A stretch of DNA of 64,000 bases from Nectonema munidae (taxonomy: Eukaryota; Nematomorpha; Nectonematoida; Nectonematidae), in the NCBI GenBank assembly GCA_030549495.1, contig JAUIRK010001052.1:1550001-1614000 (forward strand). The letters run 5' to 3'. The translations under genes and the position numbers were made by a program. Below, piece after piece: positions 1 through 11,749 of the stretch. Position 1 is the stretch's first letter, and each line of letters begins with the position of its first letter. The notes under the pieces were generated by a model. The model did no database searches and had not been told where the DNA came from. It worked only from the letters and a program-made list of their open reading frames with translations.

Positions 1-45
1 ACATATATATGTGTTAAAAAACATTTCATGCAAGAGAAAAATCTT

Positions 46-51
46 TTTATT
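46..51 (-). promoter_or_regulatory. Candidate poly(A) signal of TBC1D7
   Basis: AATAAA on the minus strand, about 165 nt past the TBC1D7 stop codon. The spacing suits a short 3' UTR, but the hexamer is common by chance in DNA this AT-rich. The rest of 1-214 shows nothing else. Confidence 0.35.
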
Positions 52-214
52 GTTGCCCTCTGTAATGTATTCAAGCTTTACTTTTCCGTATATATTCTTA
101 TACTTACACAAAAGATTTAGCTTTCCATCTTTGTTAAATATAAATGACAAAAACGAAAAGTTGAATAAATTAATCCTTTTAAATAATATTTGGGAATTAA
201 CACGCTAAATCAAA

Positions 215-734
215 TTAATTGTTAATCAGTATGGAAGAAGGAATAGATTGGAGGGAGCCATTAGTTCGCCAGAGATTTATGGAATTAATAATGATTGTAT
301 TTCCAGACTTATCTATCCTTTTCTAATAAAGAAAACAGGATGCATTATATAGGACTAATTAAAACAAACCTCTCCTTACCTTGACTGATGCTAAAATTTG
401 CTCGTTCATAAGTTTCTTTGATACTTTGTTTTCTATTTGCAGGAAAGCGTTTTTAAAATCAAGTAACACGGCGATTGTTAGAAATGCAAGAATAAAAGCA
501 GAGCCAGCTATCACGCAGTCCCATACTCTATTCAGAAAAGTGTACAAATAATTAATGTATTTGATTCTTTAAATTTTTAATGTACTTGATCAGAGCTGAT
601 TGATGCTCGAATAGATGGCTAAAGCAACTTTCATGCCATCGAATTACAATTGAATCTGAAAAAATTTTCATTTTTTCTAAACTATCAAAATAATTCTTGT
701 CTTCTTTTAACAAATATGATTTGACAAAGGGAAC
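215..734 (-). CDS. TBC1D7: TBC1D7 exons 4-6 and stop
   Basis: Exon 4 (586-734) starts at AAATAG|GTTCCC in phase 0 and ends ATCAA|GTACAT. Exon 5 (380-527) completes that codon to read KVWDCVIAGS and carries the hydrophobic C-terminal TBC helices. Exon 6 (215-322) encodes 35 residues, including SINLWR and QSIPSS, then TAA at 215-217. The last residues match the human C-terminus (DLWHKHCGTPVHSS), so the 3' end is not truncated. The gene's two halves stay in register across the large intron. Confidence 0.9.
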
Positions 735-3700
735 CTATTTAAAAAAGAAAAGCAAATTCGTTACAAAAATAAAGAAGACTTAGTTTCTTTTATTAACCGT
801 ATTTAAAGCAGGCCTATTTAATACAAGTTTTTCGCAAAGGGGGCAGATTTCGCCCCGCCCTTTCAAAAAAATTTCAGAATCTCTTTTGTTAGCAAAAAAG
901 TCAAAACTACCATTTTCAAGTACGCTGCATTGATTGATGACCTTAATTTTTTATGAAACACAATCAATTTGTCATTAATCAATCATTTTTGACAAGTTTG
1001 TTGAAAATTAAAAGTTAATTATTTTTAAAATAAGTCAAAACTACCATTTTTAAGTACGCTGAATTGATTGATGTCGTTAATTTTTTATGAAACACAGTCA
1101 ATTTGTCATTAATCAATAATTTTTGACAAGTTTGTCAAAAATGAAAAGTTAATTATGTTTAAAATAAAATAAGTCAGGACTACCATTTTCAAGTACGCTG
1201 AATTGTTTGATGGCATTAATTTTTTAAGAAACACAGTCAATTTGTCATTAATCAATAATTTTTAAAAATCAAAAACTAAATATTTTTACGATAAAATACG
1301 ACTTAATCAATAATTATGTTTTTAAAAAGTAATACTTCGACTTATGGAAAGACAATTAGTATTTTTTTGTATAATAAATCTGTAAAACACTTTGAAAAAA
1401 AGTTTGAATAATAAACTTGAGATAATGTATATAACTGATATAAGAAAAGAATCAAAAGAATTAAAATTCAACTTTTTTTTTGTTTTTTGATTGTTTATAT
1501 TTTATATATTTTTAGAAGGCGCTGAATTTAGCTGTAATTTATTTTTTAACAAATTGAATCGTTTGTGAATAGCGGATTCCACCCCTACAAAAATATTAAA
1601 AAAGTATGTTGAGCACCCCAAAGATTCTGAGTTATGGTTTATAAATGACGTTTTATCAAAATTCAAAAGTATAGAGTTTAAACCCACGATCTTCTGTTTA
1701 CAAATTTAGAGCTTCACCCCTAGACCAAATGAAATATGTAAAACTATATAGTGTTATATGTAAACTCAAATATAGTATAATAATTAGCTTAAATGGATGG
1801 TCATGAAACATACAGGGGTGGTTTTGGCTTGATTACTATTATACAGAGGGGATACAAAAAAATACCATGCGACAAAATCTATTATAAAATTTTAATCAAT
1901 ATGAAATTAAAAATTTTCTTTTTTTTGTAGACAATTTTTCAATGAATTGTCAAGAAATGAATTTTTTCAGATTAATTACCTAGAGACCAATTGTCGATAA
2001 ATTTTGAGTAAAACAAAAGCCAATCTTCTAGATTTTAAACAAATTTTATAAACACTAGATACCATTAATCCAAAATCTCAAAAAAAACTAGAAGCATACA
2101 TGTCTATCAATGAACCTTGGATATCCTACTTTATGTTCCAATGATATAAAGCCATAAATAAAGTAAAAAACCAATTGCTTATTTTAACATAAAAAACACG
2201 TTAGAAAATTAAAAAAAGTTTAAAAAATTTATTAGTAGTAATAAAACAATAATATAATAGATATATAATTAAAATTTTTGAAAACATATAGTACAGATAC
2301 AATATGAATGTTCATTACAAAATGCTCTTCGCTTTTCTGACATTGCTGCTTTATTTTTTTCAATTTGTCTTTAAGTTTCTTGTAGTTGTCTCCAGAAATA
2401 GACTTTAAACATTTATCACATCTTCTAACTGGCCCTATTTTTTCCAAAAATGAATTGCTGTTTGAAATAGTACTAAAAAAATTGAAATAGCAATTTTTTA
2501 TTTTATTTTGGTACTGAGACCACAACTAGCTTTTGATCTTATATAAGGAAACACTAAAGACTTAACAAGGTCTATACCAAAAAAGAACGTATCAATTTTT
2601 CTAGGATTTTTTGTTTTTTTTCAAACAAAAAACAGTTCCAGCATTAAGAAGAAGAAGAAGTTTATTATTATTTTTATAAAGACTGCAAAAAAACAAGATT
2701 TAGGTTCTTCTTACTCGATAATTGCAAGCATTTGACAAGGAATTTGAATTATATGATGAAATATGTAGCGTGGGAATACGATGAGTATGAAGATCTTTTT
2801 TATGAAATTTATGTGTCAGAAAGCAAAAAAGCCAAATCAGCTGCGAGATAGCTTTCCAACATTTCAATTAAATTAGTAAATAGTAAGCACAACATTAGTG
2901 GATAGTAAATATAACATAAGCATTTAAAATTATAATATAGATGTAAGAATTGTACAAAAAAGTTTATATTATATATTTTAATTATACAAAGTAAACTAAA
3001 TATATGTAACAATTATACAAAAAGTAGTTTATTATAAGAATATATAATAAAAATTAAAGAAAAAAGACACAAAAATGAATATTTATATATATTATATATA
3101 TGTATAATGGAATAAATGAAGAATTATAAGATAATAAAATTATTAGAAGGAACAAATATAACACTTTTTTAAGATACATGATTGATATTTTCTATAGACT
3201 AAATTTGATGTAATAAATGATTTAAATGTCTTAAGTGTCAAATTTTCAGTGTCCAAGTTTGATAAGTGATCATTCCAATATTTTGTGGATCTATATTTCA
3301 AAGTATTGTTAGAGCTAGGTAATCTGAGATACTCTATTGTAAACTTATACGGGTATCTAAGATTATAATAAGTTTTATCATTTTTAAAAACAATCCAATT
3401 ATCAAAAATAGAGGGTAGAAGATTTCTAACAAGTTTGAAAAGAAAAATTGATAACTGAAGCTGATAGATCTTAGCATATCTTTTTGATAGCATTAGCTCT
3501 TGCTGTATCTAGTATAAAGCTCCAAGCCTTTATAGTCCATTTTTTAGTTTTTCTATTACTAGTAATATAAGAAATACGCTGATCAAATATATCAACTCCA
3601 CCTTTTGTATAGTCATAGAGTTTATACAATGCTGGCTTTTTATTTTTATCTTTAGAAACACCTAAAATAGAAGGCATTGATGATGCAATTAAAACGTTCT

Positions 3701-6700
3701 TATTACTAGTTTTCCTTTTAACTATATAACTAAGTAAACTTAACGACTTATTACGAAATGCAGCAAATCTATCGAACTTCCATCTTTCCTCTCTCGTCGA
3801 AACTAAATCAAAGCACAAATGTTTATTCAAAAATTAAAATCTCTTCATACTCATAGTGGAAGCAAATATAGGACAATCCAAATCTGACCACAAAAATTTT
3901 ACTCTCAAGTAATTTTGTTTTAGCAATGCTCTCGTCAGACCAATAAAAGCATGCAGTTCTTCAATGTCTATGATACGAATGTGAGGATAGCTAACATCAT
4001 CAAGTTTTTCTTTATTGTTATCTTTGATATAAATATTTGTCTTATGTATTATTTCATTTAAAATTGACTCACTTAAAAACAAATTTAAGCATTCTTTAGG
4101 AGATTTCGCAAAAACATTTGATTTCAGACCAACACCTCCTCTGATTATATTTTCGCTTCCCTGTCTACCAACATTTATTGGTTTAACATTTGACCATAAA
4201 AGTTCCTTATCTTTTATCCCTTTTTTCTAAAGAATTAGCTTTCAATACAGATCTAAAAGTTTCTTCTGTTTGTACAGGAATTCTATCAAATCTATTTTCA
4301 TCTAAACAATCATTAATAGAAATTCGAGACTCATGCCAATACTTCTGGTATTTTGATCGAAGTCGTTTTCTAACTCTTGGGATGGAAAGTTCTCCATAAA
4401 TTGAGTCGGAATCACTTTCACTAGTTGATGACTTTGATGTTGAAGCATCTTGATCATGAAATAATTGAAAGATGTTATCTATACTCGATGACTCTTCGGC
4501 ACAAACATCTTTTGATGAACCCTCATTTTTCCTTTTTTTAATATTTCTAATACCAGACATGCTACAAAAACTTACAATTAGACTAAAAAATGGAAAAAAT
4601 TGTAAATTCTTACTTATCAAAGAACAAGTGAAGAAAAAATAGCGCAAAAGTTCAAAAAAAAGTCCTATTATACTAACGATAAAATACTAAAATCAAAAAT
4701 GGAAAGTAGAGTATAAATGATTAAAAAAATACGATTCTGACGTATGCAGCATGCAAAGTTGATCAAGCTCTTGTACTCTAGATCAAAACCTTCTATTATT
4801 GACAAAAGTAAGGATGAAATTGAAGAAAAAGTAAGGAAGCATGTACCTTACGTTTTTTGATTTTCATATTTACGAATGCTTTATGAAAGCCATTAATGAT
4901 CGAGTTATGTGACTTTTCAAGCAGAAAGCTTACAAAAGTCAGTAAATAAACATACGTGGCTTTTAGGTTTTGATAACTAAATCTTATTTTTTTTATGTTT
5001 TTATATAAACAAAGTTGCCGGGTAAATAGTTGTTGTGAATCAGCATTAGTTGCTGATTTATAAATAGAGTATTTTCAAATATATCCTTTGATTCAATGAC
5101 CTATTATAAAAAAAATTACTTTTTTAAACAGTTAATAAAAGTTACAATATGTTCAATTTTTATTAAAAATTTATGGTTTCTCAGGGGAAAAATTGCTTAA
5201 AACTTAAGAAGAAATTTTTCAATTCTATTCTGCCATTTTTACAAGACATACATTGTGACAATATTTCATATAAGAAAAAAATATAACTTCTTTTAAATCA
5301 CTACAAATAGTCATTAAGAAAAAGTGAAAAAAACATAATTTAGTTAAGTTATTAGTTTTTGAATAAATTGAACATATTTTTTATCCGCCCCCCGCTTGCC
5401 TTAAATACGGAATTATAAAAAGAAAACTTTATTTCACAGCAATATATGAATATTATGAGGAATTTTTGTCAGGATTCTCTCTTTTGAAAGTCGCAAAATA
5501 TTTATGAGTTGGACATTGTCTTAAAAATCCTGTTTAGACATTTTTCTTACATAAGAATGAAAATGCTGAAGAGGTAACGGCCAATATTGTAAAATAACCG
5601 TATGTTGAAGTTTTAATATCCCTCCTAGTAAAATTGATATATAATGGTTAAGTAAGAATTAAAAGTAAGGTTGGAATATAATGGATAAATTAAAGCAAAA
5701 ACACAAAATTAATATAGAATAATAAAATGTTATAAACTTTCACGATATAGAACTAAAACAATTTATACATGGCAAATTTAGTGATCATCAGAGTAAGCCT
5801 TCCTATACGTTGACACTGTCTTACCTTTTTTAATTCATGTTTAGGTTTGTTGTGATCTTCCTTGCCAGAAGTATTTTCATACCATGAGGCATTCGCCTAA
5901 AATTCCAAAGTACTGAAATTCTTTGTGCTTTGTCTTGAATTACTTCCTTCCGATAACAGAACTTATTTTTCTCGCAATTTTGATGCCAATTAACTCAATA
6001 ATATACTTTGTATATAAGAAATAAGTTGAGCCTGAATTTCTAAACTTTTTTGTGCTGCCAAAGATTTTTTTACCTGATTCCAATCAATTTTTGCATTCTA
6101 ATTTTGAAAGTAAGTGTTGTTTTTTGTCGAAAACAAATCTTTTTTTTAATATAATGAGTATGATATTTTATGTTTTATTTAACCTATATGAAATGAAAAT
6201 ATCATTTTTATTGTAAAAATGCTTTTTTGAGCGATTTTTTCTTGTATTGATGATTTGAACATCTCGTTTAAGACACCAACAGTAGTTAACAAGCATGTTA
6301 ATGTTCCATAGACCCTAATATCTTTCCTCCATCACTCGAATATCTTGGTTAAATCGCTCACTTTGCTCTTAGCTGTTTTCCTTAATTTCTATTGAATGAG
6401 CAATAGGAACTAATCCAAATGTGTTGCCAATTTAATCAAGACTGCTTTAAAACTTTTGATACAAGAATCTAGAAAAAGTCTCCAATCTCTAGGATTATAT
6501 TCAACTTATAAAGCCTATATCAATCCTTTGATATCTTTAAAAAATAAATGACGAGTTGCTATTGTAAGCGAAAAATTTTCAGAATTCTTTTTCCCGCTCT
6601 TTATACCAAGCAAAGGTGGTTTCAGGTGCTAATAAATTATTTTGTTTTAGCCGTGAACCCAGTAATTGAGAAGACTTTTAGGATAAAGCTAAGTCTCTTG

Positions 6701-9700
6701 TCAAATCATTGAGCTACGCTTTGTTTAAAGGTTTTGGTTCCTCTTTATTCATCGAGCATATGAATGCCTTGTCAGATATGTTTTCTTCATCTTCTTCCAA
6801 ACTCGAAATCCAGCAATTTTTAAGAGGCCGCTTAGGTTTTGGGACACTTGGCCCATGAGGAACTGGTTTAATTGTCGAGGAAACATCAGGATAATTAATA
6901 ATAAAGGACTCTTTTTGTTAATACCTTCTAAGTTTGTCATGCATGCAAAAATAACAATCTGAAATATGGTCTTTTTGCTCTCGCCAAACCATCGGACACC
7001 GAAAGCAAATTCTTCCTGTTTCCCATTGGTCCATCGCCGCAAGCCTTCAACACATGTTCTACAACAATGTAGGGCAAAAGATTTGCTTTGATCACCTTAC
7101 CACAAATATAGCAAAATCTATCTGGATCGTTAATACATTTTCTATTCATTTTAGATTCTATATAAAATGGAAAAAGTTTTTCTGAAATTAGGATTTTTCC
7201 TAAAAACAACTTTATGGTATTGACAAAAAAAAGTTGAGCCGACCAAACTAAATGAGTAGTATTTTCAAATTCAGCATAAAAAACTCACAAGGAATTGCAT
7301 GAGAAACTCTGACAGCAAAAATGATGCAGACCAGTGATCAATCAATTTTACACAGCTCAGAAATAATGTCCTCTAAGAGGGCGTTTCTTTTAGGCTTGAA
7401 ATAATGTCCATAAAAATTCCTTCTAGGATGGCGTTTAGTAGTACTGGTCTAGAACCTATTTAAAAACGAAAAATTTTTCACCCATCGTGGGTGATTTTAT
7501 CTGGTGGGTAGGCGATGAACTAACTATTGAAAATGGTAGATTTAGAATTTTTATTGGCTAAAAATGATATTTTATAATTTATCATAATTCATCTTATTTA
7601 AATTTTATTATCCATCACAATCAACATAAGAAAACTTAACTCCTTTTTAATTTTAGGCATACCCATTTTTAGGATAGTTCATGAATACTTATAATTAGGT
7701 GAAACCTTTCCAAATCGAAAAGGAAACTTTTTTCTATTTAAGATCGTGAAGAGTTTAGTTTACTGACAGTAGTTTCAGAGACATTTTCTAACACAAAAAA
7801 CTAATTTAAATAATTCAATCAGTTAATTAGAGAAAAAATTATTTTATACATAAATTTGTAATTAGTAAAAATCAAAATAAATACTTAAAGAATATAATTT
7901 GAAAAAAAATATTTAAATTTAAATGAGCGAAAAAAACAAGTGAATAATTAAAAATTTTCGACCAATACGAAAGAAAAGGCATTTAAAGAAAATTACGGTA
8001 TTAGCAACATAACACGTCATTTTGAATTCTCGTTAAAGCTTTGATACCATAAAGAAATTTATAGTCATTGAATGAAAAAGGAATAAATATTTAAAAATAT
8101 CGAGAAAATATCATCAAAGCTGCTTAAAATTTAGATATATTCAACGATCCTGACTGAGTCTTTGGTGAAAACTTCTTATAAAACGGAGAAGAGCTAATTA
8201 AGCATTGTGTGAAGTAATTCTTCTGTAATTGAGATTGTGAAGATATTTTGGAAAATCATGGTGATAAAAAAACGAATATCAGCAAACAACATCAAGCGCA
8301 TGATTGAATAGCCGAATATATATAAAAGCAAGTGATATTTAAAATCACTTTATCCAAGAAGCGTTGCAGGAAAAACTTCTTTTTGAACTGGATTACATTC
8401 TGAAATATTTGAAGCCCTCAATAGTTATTTTCTTAATAAATGGAAAATTCTGTTGAAATATGTGCGCACAGTGCTACAAATATGATTGAAAACCTTTCAG
8501 GAATTATTTTTAAAGTAAAAAAGATTGGCGACCCACATACGAGCATGAATGAAAAGGATAGCCTCATCGATTTATCTACTGACGACAAGCTTAAAGCACA
8601 ATTTCGGTCATTCATATCAAGATGAGTGAAAATGTGTATTCTATTTTTTACAACACATTTAAGTAAAAAAGCATGAATATGACATATCGAAAAAACACGC
8701 TATCATTCAATATTTGAAATAAGCCCTTTTCTTAGGCTTTCATTATCGTCTGTAAAACTAAATATTCATGAGATATCTTAAAAAAACAAAAACAAGTCTC
8801 ATATTTAAAGTTTTAAAATAAACCAGACACTAAATTTTGAGTTGATAATGCTTTCCACTGCTTTTAAGAATATTTAGATTTAAAATTCTAAATTTTGTTA
8901 CAATAAAGAGGTATCTTTAGGTAAATATAGTTTTGTTATAAAATGTATCATCAAAAATCAATTTTATTTTATAAATCATTGGAAAAAAATAATGATCTAT
9001 AGAATTTAAAACAAAAATATTTAGTGAACCGTTTAGGAAGGCTAGCAAAAGAAGAGGGGCATTGCTCCCTAACGTTTGATAATGTCCGCCCTTTTCTCGA
9101 ACTTACATATATATTTCCATTATTATAAATCGAATTAATTATTATTATAGGAGTCTCAAAATTTAAGAATCTAGAAATTCGTTTATTAAAAAATATAAAA
9201 AGTTTTCTTTGTTTTAAAATTTGCTTGTCCCTCTAAAATCATTTCTTGCCACTCCACTTTTCTTAAGCTACATATTTGATCCGAAAAAAGATTGGCAAAC
9301 GCTGATATAGACTATATTACCCCAAAACAAGCAAAATTATTTATCTTACCAGTCGTAAACATAAATTTTTATATTTAGGGGATCTTAATAATTCGTAAAA
9401 GTGCTTTGAAATGCAATAGGAAGTGCTGTTGTTACCAAATTTTCTTATCATATGATTTGTAATGCACTTAAAATCATTAAAACTCTGAAATTCAAGGTGA
9501 ATCTAAAAAAATAAAAATAAATAGGCTTTATAAAAATTTTAATGAAGCTTACATCCAAGAATTCATAATGTTCTATATTATACATAAGAAGAAATAGAGA
9601 AGCGTCCGAAAGGCAACAAGATTTGGAACTTGGATTTGCAATCAATAAAGCTGCCCTTTTAAGATCAGAGTACTGTTCTGTTATTTGCTGTTGGATAAAA

Positions 9701-9969
9701 TCATGTATGTTGAAATTAGGTGGAAATATATCTGAAAATATATTAGTTTATAATTCTTACATTTATTAAATATGTTCCTTACCCAGTAAAACTTTCCAAA
9801 TTAATTGTCTAGATTCATTAGGAATATCGAATTTCATGCATAATTTTTTTAAATTACTTTTATTAATTATATTATTATTTAAAATAATAGAAAAAAAATA
9901 GTGGCATTTAAGATTTTTGTACCCAACTTTTTCATAATAATGAGCTCGATAATCTTTTGAAGTAGACAT
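215..9969 (-). CDS. TBC1D7: TBC1D7-like protein, TSC complex subunit (6 exons)
   Basis: Host gene. Exons, all minus strand: 9783-9969, 9553-9731, 9350-9502, 586-734, 380-527, 215-322. They total 924 bp, or 307 aa plus stop; human TBC1D7 has 293 aa. Every junction has GT/AG and the reading frame stays open across all five. The translation follows the human protein from end to end: YYEKVG then IWKVLLG (exon 1), PPNFN (exon 2), the exon 3 helix region, KVWDCVIAGS across the exon 4/5 junction (human RVWDKVVSGS), and SINLWR in exon 6 (human KAIDLWH). The start ATG at 9969 has an in-frame TAA directly before it. In the known family, TBC1D7 binds TSC1 in the complex that restrains Rheb and mTORC1. 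I see no IxxDxxR or YxQ Rab-GAP finger motif, which fits a structural rather than catalytic role. Introns are 51, 50, 8615, 58 and 57 bp. Confidence 0.9.
898..1305. repeat. Tandem repeat, about 134-139 bp, three copies
   Basis: Copies begin at 898, 1032 and 1171 with AAGTCAAAACTACCATTTT or a close variant; the third decays after about 1300. It lies in TBC1D7 intron 3. Each unit contains a core also found in the satellite at 48.3-49.6 kb. Confidence 0.85.
1310..2231. other. Intronic filler, nothing recognised
   Basis: AT-rich DNA inside TBC1D7 intron 3. The short reading frames here show no family features. Confidence 0.5.
2232..4560 (-). pseudogene. piggyBac transposase relic, internally deleted and split by a LINE
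   Basis: DDE_Tnp_1_7-type transposase. In order on the minus strand: an acidic Ser/Glu-rich N-terminus starting MSGIRN at 4560; the FLSESILNEIIHKTN helix (4000-4082); the LCFD...TREER motif (3760-3830); a jump straight to KNVLIASSMPS; then YDYTKGGVDIFDQ with the third catalytic Asp and the trailing TKKWTIKAW helix (3490-3640). The first two catalytic Asp regions are missing, an internal loss of roughly 200 residues. The C-terminal part resumes past the inserted LINE and ends in a cysteine-rich domain with CDKC near 2420. It lies in TBC1D7 intron 3 on the same strand as the gene and cannot be active. Confidence 0.85.
2647..3488 (-). mobile_element. 5'-truncated LINE inserted in the piggyBac relic
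   Basis: An 842-bp non-LTR retrotransposon 3' end. Its first part (3143-3488) encodes the C-terminal tail of the RT ORF (LPSIFDNW, then RYPYKFTIEYLRLPS, YWND and LKTFKSF). A 3' UTR follows, ending in a (TTC)n tail at 2647-2660. Both sides carry the 7-bp duplication AGCATTA (2640-2646 and 3489-3495). Removing the insert and one duplicate restores the piggyBac reading RANAGTVF. The same RT tail and TTC end occur in the LINE at 23.7-26.0 kb. Confidence 0.85.
4650..6229. other. Intronic filler, nothing recognised
   Basis: AT-rich part of TBC1D7 intron 3 between the piggyBac relic and the transposon-gene copy. I see no coding features and could not find piggyBac terminal repeats here. Confidence 0.5.
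6230..7150 (-). pseudogene. Copy 1 of the unclassified 'GERFHQD' multi-copy gene
   Basis: Degraded, internally deleted relative of the gene at 44.5-46.1 kb. On the minus strand, across several frames: DPDRFCYICGKV near 7110-7150 (a zinc-ribbon-like start), RRWTNGK, LNDLTRDLALS, APETTFAWY, DWRLFLDS, VPIAHSIEIKEN, then a jump to EQSERFNQDIRVMEERY and NMLVNYCWCLKRDV. The part between IAHSIEIKEN and SERFNQD, roughly 200 residues in the family, is gone, including the second candidate acidic residue. I recall this sequence as a dispersed uncharacterised protein of many arthropods and cnidarians, but cannot name a family. It lies in TBC1D7 intron 3. I could not see terminal repeats around this copy. 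Confidence 0.7.
7210..8169. other. Intronic filler with a small hairpin
   Basis: AT-rich. CACCCATCGTGGGTG near 7478 forms a 6-bp-arm hairpin. Nothing else is recognised. Confidence 0.4.
8170..8640 (+). pseudogene. hAT transposase relic (ZBED5-like), collapsed
   Basis: Plus-strand pieces line up in order with ZBED5/SCAND3-type hAT transposases: GEELIKHC, then ISANNIKRMIE (family LSNNTVKRRI), VEICAHSATNMIENLSG (family VGICTDGAPSMVG) and SLIDLSTDDKLKAQF (family IDLQ-D--LK--F). The stretches between these are much shorter than in a full transposase, so internal parts are lost. The TDGA Asp is replaced. It lies in TBC1D7 intron 3, antisense to the gene. Each match is short; together their order makes the call. 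Confidence 0.5.
8641..9349. other. 5' part of TBC1D7 intron 3, nothing recognised
   Basis: AT-rich filler up to the exon 3 donor site at 9348-9349. Confidence 0.5.
9350..9969 (-). CDS. TBC1D7: TBC1D7 exons 1-3
   Basis: Exon 1 (9783-9969) ends in phase 1 at G|GTAAGG. Exon 2 (9553-9731) follows a 51-bp intron ending TTTTCAG and encodes the stretch after DIFPPNFN. Exon 3 (9350-9502) follows a 50-bp intron, has 51 whole codons and ends CGACTG|GTAAG. The three match human residues from the N-terminus to the NQLNTKYRDSL region. Tiny introns, a clean frame and conservation in both sense and length mark this as a working gene and not a retrocopy. The next exon is 8.6 kb away. Confidence 0.9.
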
Positions 9970-10379
9970 TTAATGTTTTGGCAAATGGGATTTAAAAATA
10001 ATAAAATCAATTTTTTTGTTGGCCATCCATAGTAGAGAATCTGGTTTACAGGCAACTGCACACATTTTTAACAGCTTGTTCAATACTTTTATAAAGAGTT
10101 CTTAAAATTTTGATTTGTTTTATTATCTGAAACCTTATTTTGGTAAACCTAACACTTTCTTCTCAATTATTAGAGCGCGAAAAATATACATAAAAAAGTT
10201 CACAAAATAAAAACTTTACAAAGATCAACTGATATCATGAAAAATATCATAATTATAATTCAAAAGTAGGTATTTACAAGCATTCTAGTCATTAAAGTTG
10301 CGATTTTTACTTATTATATTGTTGATCATAGAAAAAATTTCTTTCTACTTTTATTGATGTGGCTTGGACATTTCCAAGT
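9970..10379. promoter_or_regulatory. Upstream region of TBC1D7
   Basis: DNA 5' of the TBC1D7 start. I see no clear core promoter element, so transcription presumably starts within a few hundred bases. Placement is by position only. Confidence 0.3.
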
Positions 10380-11160
10380 AAACAGTATAGAAAAGGTTAA
10401 CATAAGACTTTGTTCTCTTCATAATTTTCTCAACGTCGTTATCTTTTCTGAATGTATTTATTTAAATCATACACATCATTTAGCATGTTCAGTGGTGATA
10501 AATCTTCATATACTTTCTGAACACAATAACCTTCATCTTTGCATTTTCAACCAAATCCAGTAAAGGTTGGTACTTCAAAATTTCTTTCAAATTGTCCGGT
10601 AGAGAAGAAACAAGAAGGGCTTTTTTTGCTCTATCAATAATAAGTCCAGCATCAGAGAAGTTCAAAACAATTCTTTTGACTTCAACAAATTTTTAGACAT
10701 ACCAAAAGTTGACTTTAACCAGTGCAAAATTTTCTATTTCTAAGTACTTTATTTTGTCATCAACTATTTGAGTAATTTTTTTGGTTATTTACTGAAGTAA
10801 AACAGCAAACAGAATCAATTAAATACGCTTTCTTTTGTAGATTTAGATCTCCAACCAAAACCTTTACATAAAACTTATTTCCAAACAAGGACCCATCTAT
10901 AATTAGCAATTAAAAATTACTTTTAACCTTTTCTTTGATTCTTTCTTTTATATTTTCTGCAAGTTTTATAGTTTCTTTCTTTACAAAGTTATTATCACTA
11001 ATAAACGTTTGAACAGAAGAAATCGCAAATTTTGAATTCTTTTTAATTGAATGTTTTTCAGTCTTTTTATGACTTTCAACAAAAAATATTTACTGCGCTT
11101 AACAATGCAATTACAAAGTTTGCAATGGATTTCATTTTTTCACGAAGTTTAAATATGATT
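10380..11160 (-). pseudogene. hAT-like relic with BED-type zinc finger (CGBP1/DUF659 style)
   Basis: Minus-strand pieces in several frames: a CKLC...H-x5-H finger near 11090-11130, then SVQTFISDNNFV, LAENIKERIKEK, LLIIDGSLFGNKFYVKVLVG, NYSNSXXDDKIKYLEIEN-type pairing, and SDAGLIIDRAKKALL with a following LPDNLKEILKY helix. The order of finger, 'vDes' strand, vddai helix and SDAA region matches the hAT-like proteins annotated as CGG-repeat-binding-protein-like in arthropods. It has many stops and frame changes and no terminal repeats that I found. Confidence 0.45.
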
Positions 11161-11749
11161 TCTTAAACTTTTTGTCAAGAAGACTTCGCAGTTTTTGGCA
11201 AAATTTTTAAAGGAAAGGGAAAAAATAATTATTTTTAAAAAATAAGAATTCTATTCGACTTTAAAATTGAAATTACAAAAGGTGTCATTATAGAAATGTG
11301 TCAAATGTTGACTTCCTCTATGCTTCCCATTTTTTCAGTCACATCAGGCATATAAGATAAAACATATGTCAAACAAATGAGCTCTAGGCATGTTTTCGGT
11401 AATGTAAAGTCTGAAAATCTCTGAAGTAAGTTTTCATGCATTGTGCGTGAACAACTTTCTCTCTCTAGCTGGCCTATCTTCCCATTTGTTTGTTAAAAGC
11501 AAACTTATGCACAAAGCGTGAGTTTTTAGATAACAGTTATGAAAAGTTAGCCCTTTCTCTTTGAGCTGGCCCCTTTTTGCCCCATTCACAACCATGTGTG
11601 TGGTAGAAAAAATTATCTATGCCACCACTGTATTCACTACACGCACACAAATACGACCAAACAAAGACGCGGAATAAATCCAGTTGTGTCCTAAAGTTTT
11701 ACATGACTTTGGCAAAAATGATCTTTTCAAAACCTATAATTTCTAACCT

